Shown here piece after piece: positions 17,207 to 26,391 of a DNA stretch of 64,000 nucleotides. The DNA lies in NCBI RefSeq assembly GCF_001421355.1, contig NZ_LMKC01000006.1:1-64000 (forward strand). Direction: 5' to 3'. The DNA comes from Sphingomonas sp. Leaf9. Its GTDB lineage: Bacteria; Pseudomonadota; Alphaproteobacteria; Sphingomonadales; Sphingomonadaceae. Position numbers and translations under genes: made by a program. Each line of letters starts with the position of its first letter. Position 1 is the stretch's first letter. Under the pieces are notes generated by a model. That model saw only the letters and a program-made list of their open reading frames with translations. It searched no databases and was not told the DNA's origin.

Positions 17207-20200
17207 ATGCGTCGCTTCACGCTGATGGCGTCGGTCGCCATCGTGCCGTTCATGCTGTCCGCAGCACCGGCATTTGCCCAGACGTCGCCGACCGAAAAGC
17301 CCGCCGGCGCCGATGCCGGCGCGACGATCGAAGTGCCCGACGCCACGAAGAAGGACGAGGAGCAGGGCGAGATCCTGGTGCGCGGCCTGCGCCGCAGCCT
17401 TGCCAGTTCGCAGGCGATCAAGCGCAATTCGGACGCGATCGTCGACGTGATCGTCGCCGACGATATCGGCAAGCTGCCCGACTATACCGCCGCCGAAAGC
17501 CTTGCGCGCATCGCGGGCGTGCAGGTCGAACGCTTCAGCGACGAAGTGAACACCGTCCTGATCCGCGGCCTGCCCGACGTCGCGACGTCGGTGAACGGCC
17601 GCGAACTGTTCACCGCCGAGCTGCGACGGGTTCAGCTGCAGGATTTCCCGGCACAGGCGATCGCCAGCATGGAAGTCTACAAGTCGGGCACCGCCGATCT
17701 GGTCGAACCGGGCCTTGCCGGCCTCGTCAACGTGCGCACGCGGCGCCCGCTCGACTTCAACGGCCGGGTGATCGCGGGCGGCTTCCGGGGCACCTACAAC
17801 GACCAGAGCCGCAAGTATGATCCGGGCGGCAACGTGCTGATCTCCGACCGGTGGAAGGTCGGCGATGGCGAAATGGGCATCCTCGCCAACATCACCTATG
17901 CGCAGTCGCAATATTATAACGGCGTCCGCTACAATGACGGCTATGTCCGCGACTCATTCTATTCGGATTATCTGACGCAGGGACGCAAGGTCCGCGAGAA
18001 CCTGCCGAACGGCCTGTTCTATTTCCCGAACAATGTCGGCCTGTATAATGACGGCGGCAAGCGGTATCGCCCGTCAGGCAACTTCTCGCTGCAATATAAG
18101 CCGACGCCCGATATCGAACTGTATGTCGATGGCATCTATCAGGGCTATCGCGGGCGCGGCTATGCCGACAATTTCAACGTGCCCGTCGAAAACTGGGGGC
18201 CGAATTCGACGCCGCCGGTGTTCACCAATGTCGTACTGCTCGAAGGGCAGTCGTTCAGCGACATCAAGCTGCGTCCGGGGCAGAATCCCGGCTTCGATCC
18301 GGCAAGCGTGCCACAGGCCGCATCGCTGACCAAGTCATCGGGGTCCGAGGCGCAGGGGTATCGCAGCACCAAGGCGGACGAGACCAACACCTATCAGCTC
18401 GCGACCGGCGGCCGCTGGACGACGGATCGCGCAACGCTGTCGACCGACCTCGCCTATACCTGGAGCCGCTACAACTCCGACAGTTTCAGCCTCGATTTCC
18501 GTACCGTCGGCGCCAAGACCGTCGACATCAATTTCAATCGCGATGGTGGGGCGGCGTTCAATTTCCCGACCTGGGATCCGTTCAATCCCGCGAACTACAT
18601 GTTCCGCGGCTATTACGAAGACACCTATGACGTGAAGGGCGACGGGTGGCAGTGGCGCGGCGACCTGGCGCTCGACACCGACTGGGCGGTGTTGCCCAAG
18701 CTGCAATTCGGCCTGCGCGCCACGCAGCGCCACAGCGAGCGGACCTTTCAGGGCAATCGCTACGCCGACCTGACCGACGCGATGATCCCCTATACCTCGC
18801 TGCCGGTCGGCGAACTGCAACGCACGATCGATCCGTTCCGGGGCAGTGCGCAAGGGTTCGTGTCGTACCTGCAACCCTCGCGCGCCGGCATTTTCGACAA
18901 CCGCGAGGCGCTGCGTAAATACACCTACGACACGCTCGTCCGCCTCGTCGCGCAATTCCCGACCAGCCAGTATTTCAAGGACCGGCTGACCGAATGGTCG
19001 ACCGAGGAGATTCAGGTGTCGCCGACCTCGGGCTGGTCGGCCGACGAGCGCAGCTATGCGGCCTATGTCCAGGGCAAGTATGATTTCGCGCTGGGCGGTA
19101 TCGAGGTCGACGGCCTGCTCGGCCTGCGCGCGGTGATGACCAACGGCACCAGCACCGGCACCTCGTCGATCTGCACGCTGAACGATGGCGGCACGCCGAC
19201 CGATCCGCGCGATGACACCTGCACCCGGTCGCTGTCGCAGCGTACCGAGAAGCAGGATTATCTCGACCTGCTGCCCAACCTCAGCGCGCGTATCCGCTTC
19301 ACCCCGAAGCTCCAGCTTCGCCTGGGCTATACCAAGACGCGGACGAAGCCGAATTTCGGCGACCTCAATCCGGGGCTGAACATTCAGCCGGTGATCTATC
19401 AGCCGTGCCTCGATGCGACCTCGCCGAACTACAACCCGAACGATACGACGAGCTGCCGGATTCCGGGGCGGATCTATCCCAATTATTCGGGGTCGCAGGG
19501 CAATCCGTCGCTGAAGCCGTTCACCTCGACCAACTACGACGTCAGCCTCGAATGGTATTTCTCGCGCACCGGCTTCGTCAGCGTTGCGGTGTTCCAGCGG
19601 GATATCTTCGGCTTCACCACCAACGTCACGCGCTTCCGCGACGATCCGCAATACGGCATCCTGCAGCTGACGAACCCGATCAACGCGGCCGATGCCAACA
19701 TCAAGGGGGCCGAGGCCAATTTCCAGACCTTCTTCGACTTCCTGCCCGGCGCCCTGAGTGGTCTCGGCGTGTCGGCGAACGTCAGCTACCTGACCGGCAA
19801 GAACCGTTATCCCAACGGCTATGATCCGCAGACCGACACCTTCAAGGGGCCGGGCGAGTATCTGACGATCCCCGGCCTGTCGAAATGGACCTACAACGCG
19901 GCGGTCTTCTACGAAAAATCGGGGCTGGTCACGCGGCTGTCGTACAACCGGCGCTCAGACTGGGTGAACAGCTACGACACCGATCCGCAGACCGGGTTCC
20001 AATATGCCGGCCGCAGCACCTATGCCCGCGACCGACTGGACGCCGGCATGAGCTACGATCTGAACAAGAACATCACGCTCAGCGCCGATATCGGCAACAT
20101 CCTGGCGCGGCCGTTCCGCAACTATGTGAACTTTCAGCCGGGCCGGACCTCGCCGATCGATGTCCGCGACGAGGGGCGCTATTACGGGGTCGGCCTGCGC

Positions 20201-20218
20201 TTCCGCTTCGGCGACTAA
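17207..20218 (+). CDS. TonB-dependent outer-membrane receptor
   Basis: 1003 residues. Signal peptide ending AFAQ at residue ~25, then the plug domain (EILVRGLRRSLASSQAIKRN; KLPDYTAAESLARIAGVQVE; TVLIRGLPDVATSVNGREL; VNVRTRRPLDFNGRVIAGGF). The barrel follows, with a last strand near YYGVGLRFRFGD. Size and plug sequence match the large TonB receptors of Sphingomonads and Caulobacter that often take up carbohydrates or other bulky ligands; the ligand here is unknown. A strong Shine-Dalgarno (gggggagg) precedes the ATG. It is divergent from the halogenase gene, suggesting shared control. A 14-bp perfect hairpin follows the stop. Confidence 0.9.
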   Translation: MRRFTLMASVAIVPFMLSAAPAFAQTSPTEKPAGADAGATIEVPDATKKDEEQGEILVRGLRRSLASSQAIKRNSDAIVDVIVADDIGKLPDYTAAESLARIAGVQVERFSDEVNTVLIRGLPDVATSVNGRELFTAELRRVQLQDFPAQAIASMEVYKSGTADLVEPGLAGLVNVRTRRPLDFNGRVIAGGFRGTYNDQSRKYDPGGNVLISDRWKVGDGEMGILANITYAQSQYYNGVRYNDGYVRDSFYSDYLTQGRKVRENLPNGLFYFPNNVGLYNDGGKRYRPSGNFSLQYKPTPDIELYVDGIYQGYRGRGYADNFNVPVENWGPNSTPPVFTNVVLLEGQSFSDIKLRPGQNPGFDPASVPQAASLTKSSGSEAQGYRSTKADETNTYQLATGGRWTTDRATLSTDLAYTWSRYNSDSFSLDFRTVGAKTVDINFNRDGGAAFNFPTWDPFNPANYMFRGYYEDTYDVKGDGWQWRGDLALDTDWAVLPKLQFGLRATQRHSERTFQGNRYADLTDAMIPYTSLPVGELQRTIDPFRGSAQGFVSYLQPSRAGIFDNREALRKYTYDTLVRLVAQFPTSQYFKDRLTEWSTEEIQVSPTSGWSADERSYAAYVQGKYDFALGGIEVDGLLGLRAVMTNGTSTGTSSICTLNDGGTPTDPRDDTCTRSLSQRTEKQDYLDLLPNLSARIRFTPKLQLRLGYTKTRTKPNFGDLNPGLNIQPVIYQPCLDATSPNYNPNDTTSCRIPGRIYPNYSGSQGNPSLKPFTSTNYDVSLEWYFSRTGFVSVAVFQRDIFGFTTNVTRFRDDPQYGILQLTNPINAADANIKGAEANFQTFFDFLPGALSGLGVSANVSYLTGKNRYPNGYDPQTDTFKGPGEYLTIPGLSKWTYNAAVFYEKSGLVTRLSYNRRSDWVNSYDTDPQTGFQYAGRSTYARDRLDAGMSYDLNKNITLSADIGNILARPFRNYVNFQPGRTSPIDVRDEGRYYGVGLRFRFGD

Positions 20219-20233
20219 CGATCGCGAACAGGA

Positions 20234-20267
20234 GGTGGCCTGATGCCTGTCGCGGCATCAGGCCACC
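20234..20267. terminator. Perfect 14-bp-stem hairpin after the TonB receptor
   Basis: GGTGGCCTGATGCC at 20234-20247 pairs perfectly with 20254-20267 across the six-base loop TGTCGC. It sits 16 nt after the receptor stop. There is no T-run on the plus strand, so termination may be factor-assisted, or the hairpin may protect the transcript end. Confidence 0.65.
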
Positions 20268-20363
20268 GCCACGGTTGCCCTCGATCACAGCCGGATGGTG
20301 GTCAAGGACGTGCCAACGCGGCGTTCTGCGCCAGGTCCGATAAGAATGATTATGTAAAGCGGG

Positions 20364-20618
20364 CTATTCCTCGACCAGTTCGACCACCTCGAACGCATAG
20401 CATTGCCAGCCCCGTTGCCGCGCGGCTTCCTCGGTCGCGGCGCGTTTCCCCGTCGCCTCCTTCAGCGACGCGGCATGGCCCCAGAAGACTTCGGTCCTGC
20501 CGTTTTCCAGCACCGCGACGATCCGCCAGAAATGGGTGAAGGGCGCGGTCGTCGGGCCGATCGTCTTGACCCAGCCATCGGCCATCGTCGCGGTCAGCCG
20601 CCGCTTGCGCCGCGCCAC
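20364..20618 (-). CDS. Small conserved-looking protein of unknown function
   Basis: 84 residues (78 if the internal ATG at codon 12 is not counted from the first GTG is not applicable; the ATG start would give 73). Basic N-terminus (RRKRRLTAT), then PFTHFWRIVAVLENGRTEVF and a C-terminal helix with an acidic tail. No signal peptide, membrane segment or family I recognise. The GTG at 20618 follows the sirtuin stop by 3 nt, so it is probably the last gene of a photolyase-sirtuin operon. The Trp- and Phe-rich composition differs from shadow frames in this GC-rich DNA, which supports it being real. Confidence 0.55.
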   Translation of the reverse strand: MARRKRRLTATMADGWVKTIGPTTAPFTHFWRIVAVLENGRTEVFWGHAASLKEATGKRAATEEAARQRGWQCYAFEVVELVEE

Positions 20619-20621
20619 CGG

Positions 20622-21326
20622 CTATCGCCCCGCCAGCAGCGCATCGACCCAGGCGGGCACCAGTTCGCTCGCCGGCCCGAGGCGGCTTTCGTCGAAGCGC
20701 GCCGATCCGGCCGAGCGTTCGAGGTTCAGCTCCAGCGTCGCCGCGCCCCGGTCGCGCGCCCATTCGACGAAGCCGGCGGCGGGATAGACCGCGCCCGACG
20801 TGCCGATCGACACGAACAGGTCGCAGTCGCCGATCGCCGCGACGATGCGGTCCATCGCATAGGGAATCTCGCCAAAGAATACGATGTCGGGCCGCAGCGC
20901 CGCCGCGCCGCACGCCGCGCAGACACTGCCCGGCGGCAACGGCCCGCTATGCGGCACCCGCGCACCGCACGCGGCACATAGCGCGGAACACAGCTCGCCA
21001 TGCATGTGCAGCAGCCGCTGCGCCCCGGCGCGTTCGTGCAGGTCGTCGACATTCTGCGTCACGATCAGCAGCCCGCCGGCCCACGCCCGGTCGAGCGCGG
21101 CCAGCGCATGGTGCGCGGCATTGGGCGCAACCCCGGCCAGCGCGGCGCGGCGCAGGTCGTAGAAACGGTGGACCAGCGCCGGATCGTCGCGCAGCGCCTC
21201 GGGCGTGCACACCTCCTCGACCCGGTGCCCCTCCCACAGCCCGCCGGGCCCGCGAAAGGTGGCGATGCCGGATTCGGCGGAGACGCCCGCCCCGGTCAGG
21301 ACGACGATATTGCGGATCGCGTGCAT
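20622..21326 (-). CDS. cobB: NAD-dependent protein deacylase, sirtuin family (CobB-like)
   Basis: 234 residues. NAD-binding LTGAGVSAESGIATFR at the N-terminus, catalytic histidine region QNVDDLHERAG with LHMHGEL, and four zinc cysteines as two CAACG pairs. FYDLRR carries the Tyr and Arg that class III sirtuins use to accept succinyl or malonyl lysines, so it may be a desuccinylase as well as a deacetylase. I chose ATG 21326 because conserved sequence begins there; GTG 21356 would add ten residues. It follows the photolyase gene closely and precedes the 84-residue protein by 3 nt. Confidence 0.88.
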   Translation of the reverse strand: MHAIRNIVVLTGAGVSAESGIATFRGPGGLWEGHRVEEVCTPEALRDDPALVHRFYDLRRAALAGVAPNAAHHALAALDRAWAGGLLIVTQNVDDLHERAGAQRLLHMHGELCSALCAACGARVPHSGPLPPGSVCAACGAAALRPDIVFFGEIPYAMDRIVAAIGDCDLFVSIGTSGAVYPAAGFVEWARDRGAATLELNLERSAGSARFDESRLGPASELVPAWVDALLAGR

Positions 21327-21371
21327 CGCCGATGCATAGGCCGACGGGGCCTCCACGGGAAGGTCCGGGGG

Positions 21372-22832
21372 CTATCCGCCGGCGCGGTACCAGGCAATCG
21401 GCAGCGCGTCCGGCACCGACAGGCGCGGGACCGGTCGGGCCGCCGCCGCCGCGATCCATGCCGCGCCGCCGTCGCGGTGCCGGATCGATCCGTCGCCGCG
21501 CGTCGCCACCCGGCCATAGACCGGCCGTTCGGCATCCGCCGGGCTGCCGCCGAACATCGCGGCGATGTTGCCGTAGGTCGACGGATCGCGCCCGTCGAGG
21601 CTGAGCCGGTCGTTGAGATAGCAGGCGGTGGCCCATGCGACCTCCGGACTCGGCGTCATCGCGATGATCCGCTTGGCCCAGTACATCCGCAGATTGTTAT
21701 GCATCCAGCCATCGATCACGAACTGTTTCTGGCACGCATTCCACAGGGCGTCGCGCGTCTCGCCGTGCAGCATCGCGTCCAGCGTCTCCCCCTCCGGCCG
21801 GGGATCGTCCGCATGTGCCGCCAGCGTCGCCACCGCCCAGTCGGCCACCCGGTCATAGCGTTGCGCGCCGCGCAGCATCCGCGCCTGCCAGTGGAACCAT
21901 TCGCGCCAGCCCAGCAGCTCGTCGGCGAACTTCGTCTTGTGCGTCTTGCCCGCCGTCGCGCCGTCGACGGCAGCCATCACCTCGCGCGGGCCGAGGATGC
22001 CGAAATGGAGATAGGGCGACAGGCCGCTCGCCCCGCTGTCGCGCGTCGCATCGTTGCGGGTGGCGGCATAGCCCGGCAGCACCGTGTCGACCAGACGCCG
22101 CAGCCGCGCCTCGGCCGCCGCGCGTCCCGCCGGGAATTGCGTGCTCGGCGGCAGGCTGTGGTCGATCGCCAGGTCGGCGATCAGCGCGTCCGGGTCGTGC
22201 GTCGCCAGATCGTCGGGCGCGAACGGTAGCGGCCCGGTATAGGGCGGTACCACCGGCACCTCGGCCGTGCCCCGCGCCCAGGTTTCGCGTGCCGGCTCGT
22301 GTCGGCGCAGGAACCCCGACCGGCCGCGGATATCGCTGCCGAGCACGGCGGGCGGAACAAGGCACGCGGCGTTGACGGCATAGACCGGCACGGTCGCGCG
22401 GGCGGCGACGCGCGCCGCCTGCCACCGCGCGACGAACACCGGCTGATCCTCGACCACGATCGCGCCCGCCTCGGCGCCGAGGCGGTAGACCAGCCCCTTC
22501 TCCCGCCGCCCCTCGCGGTCGACATGGCTGACGCAGGCGATGCCGCGCGCGGCACAGCCGGCGGCCAGATCGCGTGCCGCCCCCAGCAGGAAATGGTGCA
22601 GCCGGTCGGAGGCATAGGGATAATCCTCGCGGATGCCGTGATAGACCAGCACCGGCAGGCCCAGCGCATTGCCGAGGCGCAGCGCGGCATCGATCACCGG
22701 ATTGTCGACCGCGCGCAGCGCCTGTTGCAGCCAGCACAGGACATAGCGCGCGCCGTCGCCGACCGGCAGGCGATCGTTCAGCGCCCCCACGCGCGGGGCC
22801 TCCGCCCATTCCCGCAAGGCGTCCGGCAACAT
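21372..22832 (-). CDS. Class II CPD deoxyribodipyrimidine photolyase
   Basis: 486 residues. The N-terminal alpha/beta domain (VLCWLQQALRAVDNPVI; LPVLVYHGIREDYPYASDR) binds the antenna. The C-terminal helical domain binds FAD: GLSPYLHFGILGPREVM, LGWREWFHWQARM, NNLRMYWAKRIIAMT and ACYLNDRLSLDGRDPSTYGN. The last two are class II signatures rather than class I. The enzyme reverses UV-induced cyclobutane dimers with blue light. ATG 22832 has GGAAG nine bases upstream; GTG 22853 is an alternative. First gene of the operon with the sirtuin. A blue-light LOV regulator lies about 15 kb away. Confidence 0.9.
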   Translation of the reverse strand: MLPDALREWAEAPRVGALNDRLPVGDGARYVLCWLQQALRAVDNPVIDAALRLGNALGLPVLVYHGIREDYPYASDRLHHFLLGAARDLAAGCAARGIACVSHVDREGRREKGLVYRLGAEAGAIVVEDQPVFVARWQAARVAARATVPVYAVNAACLVPPAVLGSDIRGRSGFLRRHEPARETWARGTAEVPVVPPYTGPLPFAPDDLATHDPDALIADLAIDHSLPPSTQFPAGRAAAEARLRRLVDTVLPGYAATRNDATRDSGASGLSPYLHFGILGPREVMAAVDGATAGKTHKTKFADELLGWREWFHWQARMLRGAQRYDRVADWAVATLAAHADDPRPEGETLDAMLHGETRDALWNACQKQFVIDGWMHNNLRMYWAKRIIAMTPSPEVAWATACYLNDRLSLDGRDPSTYGNIAAMFGGSPADAERPVYGRVATRGDGSIRHRDGGAAWIAAAAARPVPRLSVPDALPIAWYRAGG

Positions 22833-22979
22833 GGTCGTATCTTCCCGGCCCACGCGGCCCTCCCCTATCGGTATCCGCCGCTACAGCGAGCGATCCGCGC
22901 AGACGTTCCGCAACCCGCCACCGGGTTCGCGCGTCTTGCCGCGACGGCACGCATCGCCGCACGGGAAAAGGAACCTGCC

Positions 22980-23303
22980 ATGCCGCCCCGCTGGTCCATC
23001 GCGCTGGCCGCGATCCTACTCACCGGGCTTTCCGGCACCGCACAGGCCACGCCCGAATGCCGCGTGCGCATCCTGCGCCCGGTCACCGATGATCTCGGCA
23101 ATCGCTGGCGCACAGGCAAGATCCTGCCGACGACGCTGGAGCGTGAGACGCGCGGGCGGACCTATTTCTGCGCGGAACACGGGTCGTGCATCCCGGCGAC
23201 CATCAACCGCAAACCCGCCGCGCGGCTGCTCGACTGCACCCGCGGGCGCGCAGTCTCCCCCGGCGACTATCTGCTGGTCCCCGTCCGGCACCGCCGCAGT
23301 TGA
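22980..23303 (+). CDS. Small secreted cysteine-containing protein, unknown function
   Basis: 107 residues from ATG 22980, with AGGAA seven bases upstream. A clear signal peptide (WSIALAAILLTGLSGTAQA) leaves a mature part of ~82 residues with four cysteines (PECRV, YFCAEHGSCIP, LLDCTRG), a number that permits two disulfides. No family recognised. It is divergent from the photolyase gene and convergent with the ABC ATPase gene (3-nt gap). Confidence 0.7.
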   Translation: MPPRWSIALAAILLTGLSGTAQATPECRVRILRPVTDDLGNRWRTGKILPTTLERETRGRTYFCAEHGSCIPATINRKPAARLLDCTRGRAVSPGDYLLVPVRHRRS

Positions 23304-23306
23304 CGT

Positions 23307-24623
23307 TTACACCACGTCGTCGAGGCTGAACGCGTCGCGATCCTCGTCATAGGCGAAGACCTCGGCATAGCGGCCCCATAGCGTGACCGTGCGCAGCGTT
23401 TCGGCGGCGAAGGCGGGGGACATATGGTCCTCCAGCTCGTCGCGAAACCGTTCGGCGCGAGCGGGCTGTCCGGCGCGGTCGTCCAGCACCTGCCGGATAT
23501 GCGCAGCCAGCGGCACCTGCGCGAGCAGCGCGGCGCGGAACAGTGCCTTGCGCGTGTCGACATCGGCCCCGGCATAGGCGCGCGCGTTGGCCGTCAGCAC
23601 CAGTTCGGCCCCGCGCAACTCGGCAAAGCGCAGCAGCTGCAACGCCTCGGCGATCGGGAACAGTTCGTCGATCTCCAGCTGCAACTGGTCGGCCAGTTCG
23701 GCCATCGGCGCCCGCCCGTCGAACGGCGGCGCGTCGACCTCCTCGATCAGCCCGGCCAGACTGTTGGTCGACACGCGCGGCAGGACCATGCCCCGCCCCG
23801 GCGCCTCCCCTTGCCCCGCCGGCGCCACCGCCACCTGCGGCGCGCGCTCGGTCATCCGGGCATAAATCGCATCGACCAGCGCGCGAAACGCGGGGTCGAG
23901 CCGGTCGCGCGGATGCGCCAGCGTCACCGGGATTTCCGCCGCGATCCGCCCCGGATTGGACGAAAAGACGAGGATGCGGTCGCACATCAGCACCGCTTCC
24001 TCGATATTGTGGGTGACCAGCAGCATCGACCGGATCGGCATCCGCCCCTCGAACCACAAATCGAGCAGGTCGGTGCGCAGCGTCTCGGCAGTCAGCACGT
24101 CGAGCGCGGAGAAGGGTTCGTCGAGCAGCAGCAGCGTCGGATCGACCACCAGCGCGCGGGCGAGGCCGACCCGCTGGCGCATGCCGCCCGACAGCTCCTT
24201 GGGATAGGCATTCTCGAACCCGTCGAGGCCAATAAGGTCGATCGCCGCCAGCGCACGCACGCGACGCTCGGCAGCGGGTACCGCCTGCGCCTCCAGTCCC
24301 AGTTCGACATTCTGCAGGACGCTCAGCCACGGGAACAGCGCGAACGTCTGAAACACCATCGCCACGCTCGGGTCGTGCCCGGCGGGCGTCGGGGGGAACT
24401 GGATCGTGCCGGTATCGGGCCGGATCAGCCCGGCGATCGTGCGCAGCAGCGTCGACTTGCCCGATCCCGACCGGCCGAGCAGGCCGACGACCTCGTTTTC
24501 GCTGAGCGTCAGGTCGACGCCCGCCAGCACGGCGCGACCGCCCGTGCCGGGGTCGCCATAATGATGGCCGACGCCGGTGACCTGAACGATCGGGGCGGCA
24601 GTACGGGGATGGGTGGTTGCCAT
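23307..24623 (-). CDS. ABC transporter ATPase, nitrate/sulfonate/taurine type, with C-terminal AAA-associated domain
   Basis: 438 residues. The first ~260 form a standard ATPase: Walker A (LLGRSGSGKSTLLRTIAGL), Q-loop (VFQTFALFPWL), signature (LSGGMRQRVGLARAL), Walker B (LLLLDEPFSALD). The rest (MAELADQLQLEIDELFPIAE to VTLWGRYAEVFAYDE) is the AAA-associated C-terminal domain found on a subset of these ATPases. ATG 24623 has GAGGAA upstream. It is the last gene of a left-going operon with a two-domain permease and MgtC. No binding protein is present, so the substrate is uncertain. Confidence 0.88.
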   Translation of the reverse strand: MATTHPRTAAPIVQVTGVGHHYGDPGTGGRAVLAGVDLTLSENEVVGLLGRSGSGKSTLLRTIAGLIRPDTGTIQFPPTPAGHDPSVAMVFQTFALFPWLSVLQNVELGLEAQAVPAAERRVRALAAIDLIGLDGFENAYPKELSGGMRQRVGLARALVVDPTLLLLDEPFSALDVLTAETLRTDLLDLWFEGRMPIRSMLLVTHNIEEAVLMCDRILVFSSNPGRIAAEIPVTLAHPRDRLDPAFRALVDAIYARMTERAPQVAVAPAGQGEAPGRGMVLPRVSTNSLAGLIEEVDAPPFDGRAPMAELADQLQLEIDELFPIAEALQLLRFAELRGAELVLTANARAYAGADVDTRKALFRAALLAQVPLAAHIRQVLDDRAGQPARAERFRDELEDHMSPAFAAETLRTVTLWGRYAEVFAYDEDRDAFSLDDVV

Positions 24624-24633
24624 GATGAATTCC

Positions 24634-26391
24634 TCAGGCAAGCCGCAGCCGCCGCTCGGCATAGCCATAGAGCGGACGCCACAGCAGGCGGTTGAAGGCG
24701 ATGACGAAGAGCGACATGACCGCGATGCCCAGCGTAACGCGCGCCATGTCGCCGGCGGCGGTCGCCCGCGCGATATAGCTGCCAAGGCCGGCGGCCTGCA
24801 GGTGGTCCTGCCCCCACGACACCGCTTCGGCGACGATGCTGGCGTTCCACGACCCGCCCGACGCGGTGAGCGCGCCGGTGACGTAATAGGGAAAGATCGC
24901 CGGGAGCCCCAGGCGTCGCCACCACGACCAGCCCGTCAGGCCGCTCAGCTGCGCCACTTCGCGCAGGTCGTTGGGAATGGCGCTGGCGCCCGCGATCACG
25001 TTGAACAGGATATACCACTGGGTGCCCAACACCATCAGCGGCGACAGCCAGATATCGGGGCTGAGGTGCCAGCGCAGGATCGCGATGACCGCGACCGGGA
25101 ACAGGACGTTCGCGGGAAAGGCCGCGAGGAACTGCGCCACCGGCTGCAACCGCGCGGCCCAGCGCGGGCGCAGGCCGATCCACATGCCGACCGGCACCCA
25201 GATCAGGCTGGCGAGCGCAATCAGCGCCAGCACGCGGACCATGGTGAACAGCCCCAGCGTCAGCGCGGCGCGCGCATCGCCCCAGCTGAGCCGTGTAGAC
25301 AGATAGCCCGCGACCAGCCACGTGCCCCCGCCGACCGCCAGCGCAATCAACGCGCGCCACACCCCGAGCGACCGCGCCGTCGTATGGCGTGGCTCCGACC
25401 GCACCGGCCGCGCCGCACGCCGGGGCAGCGACGGCAGCCGGTCGATCGCGCGGCGCAGCGTAGCAGCGATCACTCCAGGCAGGCCTGCGCGCCGGAACAG
25501 GTCGTACAACCACGATCGCGGCCGGGTCTGCGCGGCGGTCTGTTCGAACCGGAACCGGTCGGCCCACGCGACGACCGGGCGGAACATGATCTGGTCATAG
25601 GCGAGGATGACGATCGCCATCGCCGCCACCGCCCAGGCGACGCTGCGCACGTCGCCCGCATCGATCGCCAGCGCCAGCCACGATCCGATACCGGGCAGCA
25701 GCACCCGCGTATCGCCGACGCTGATCGCTTCGGATGCGACGACGAAGAACCATCCGCCCGACATCGACATCATCGTGTTCCACACCAGCGCCGGCGTCGC
25801 GAACGGCAGTTCGAGCCGGACGAAACGCCGCCATGGCGACAGGCCGAAGCTGGCCGACACTTCCTTCAAATCCTCGGGCACGGTGCGCAGCGACTGGTAG
25901 AAGCTGAACGCCATGTTCCACGCCTGGCTGGTAAAGATCGCAAAGATCGCCGCCAGCTCGACGCCCAGCTGTCGCGCAGGGAACAGCCCCATGAAGAAGC
26001 TGACGGTAAAAGTCAGGAACCCCAGGATCGGCACCGATTGCAGGATGTCGAGCGCGGGGATGATGAGCATTTCCGCGCGCCGGCTCTTGGCCGCAAGCGC
26101 AGCGGCGGCAAAGGTGAAGGCAAGGCTGGCCCCCAATGCCGCGAACATGCGCAGCGTCGTGCGCAGCGCATAGCCCGGCAGCAGCGCGGGATCGAGCGTG
26201 ACCGGCGCGGTGCGCAACCGTGCCAGCGGTTCGGCCATCCCCTCCGCCCCGCGCGCGACCAGCACAGCGATGGTCGCGAGCAGGACGAAGGCGGCGATAT
26301 CGTTCCACGGGATCGCCGCCCCGCGCCATGCCCGCCGGCGGGCCTTTGGGCGCAACAGCGGTACGGCGGCGAAGTCGGTGCGGTCGATCAC
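24634..26391 (-). CDS. ABC transporter permease with two fused permease domains
   Basis: 585 residues. Two BPD-type permease units are joined head to tail. Unit 1 has EDLKEVSASFGLSPWRRFVR and the following LELPFATPALVW; unit 2 has NDLREVAQLSGLTGWSWWRR and LGLPAIFPYYVTGALTASGG. These are EAA loops, the contact sites for the ATPase. A charged linker (residues ~290-330) separates the halves, so one polypeptide supplies what is usually a homodimer. GTG 26391 overlaps the mgtC stop (GTGA), and the ATPase gene follows after 10 nt. Confidence 0.88.
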   Translation of the reverse strand: MIDRTDFAAVPLLRPKARRRAWRGAAIPWNDIAAFVLLATIAVLVARGAEGMAEPLARLRTAPVTLDPALLPGYALRTTLRMFAALGASLAFTFAAAALAAKSRRAEMLIIPALDILQSVPILGFLTFTVSFFMGLFPARQLGVELAAIFAIFTSQAWNMAFSFYQSLRTVPEDLKEVSASFGLSPWRRFVRLELPFATPALVWNTMMSMSGGWFFVVASEAISVGDTRVLLPGIGSWLALAIDAGDVRSVAWAVAAMAIVILAYDQIMFRPVVAWADRFRFEQTAAQTRPRSWLYDLFRRAGLPGVIAATLRRAIDRLPSLPRRAARPVRSEPRHTTARSLGVWRALIALAVGGGTWLVAGYLSTRLSWGDARAALTLGLFTMVRVLALIALASLIWVPVGMWIGLRPRWAARLQPVAQFLAAFPANVLFPVAVIAILRWHLSPDIWLSPLMVLGTQWYILFNVIAGASAIPNDLREVAQLSGLTGWSWWRRLGLPAIFPYYVTGALTASGGSWNASIVAEAVSWGQDHLQAAGLGSYIARATAAGDMARVTLGIAVMSLFVIAFNRLLWRPLYGYAERRLRLA

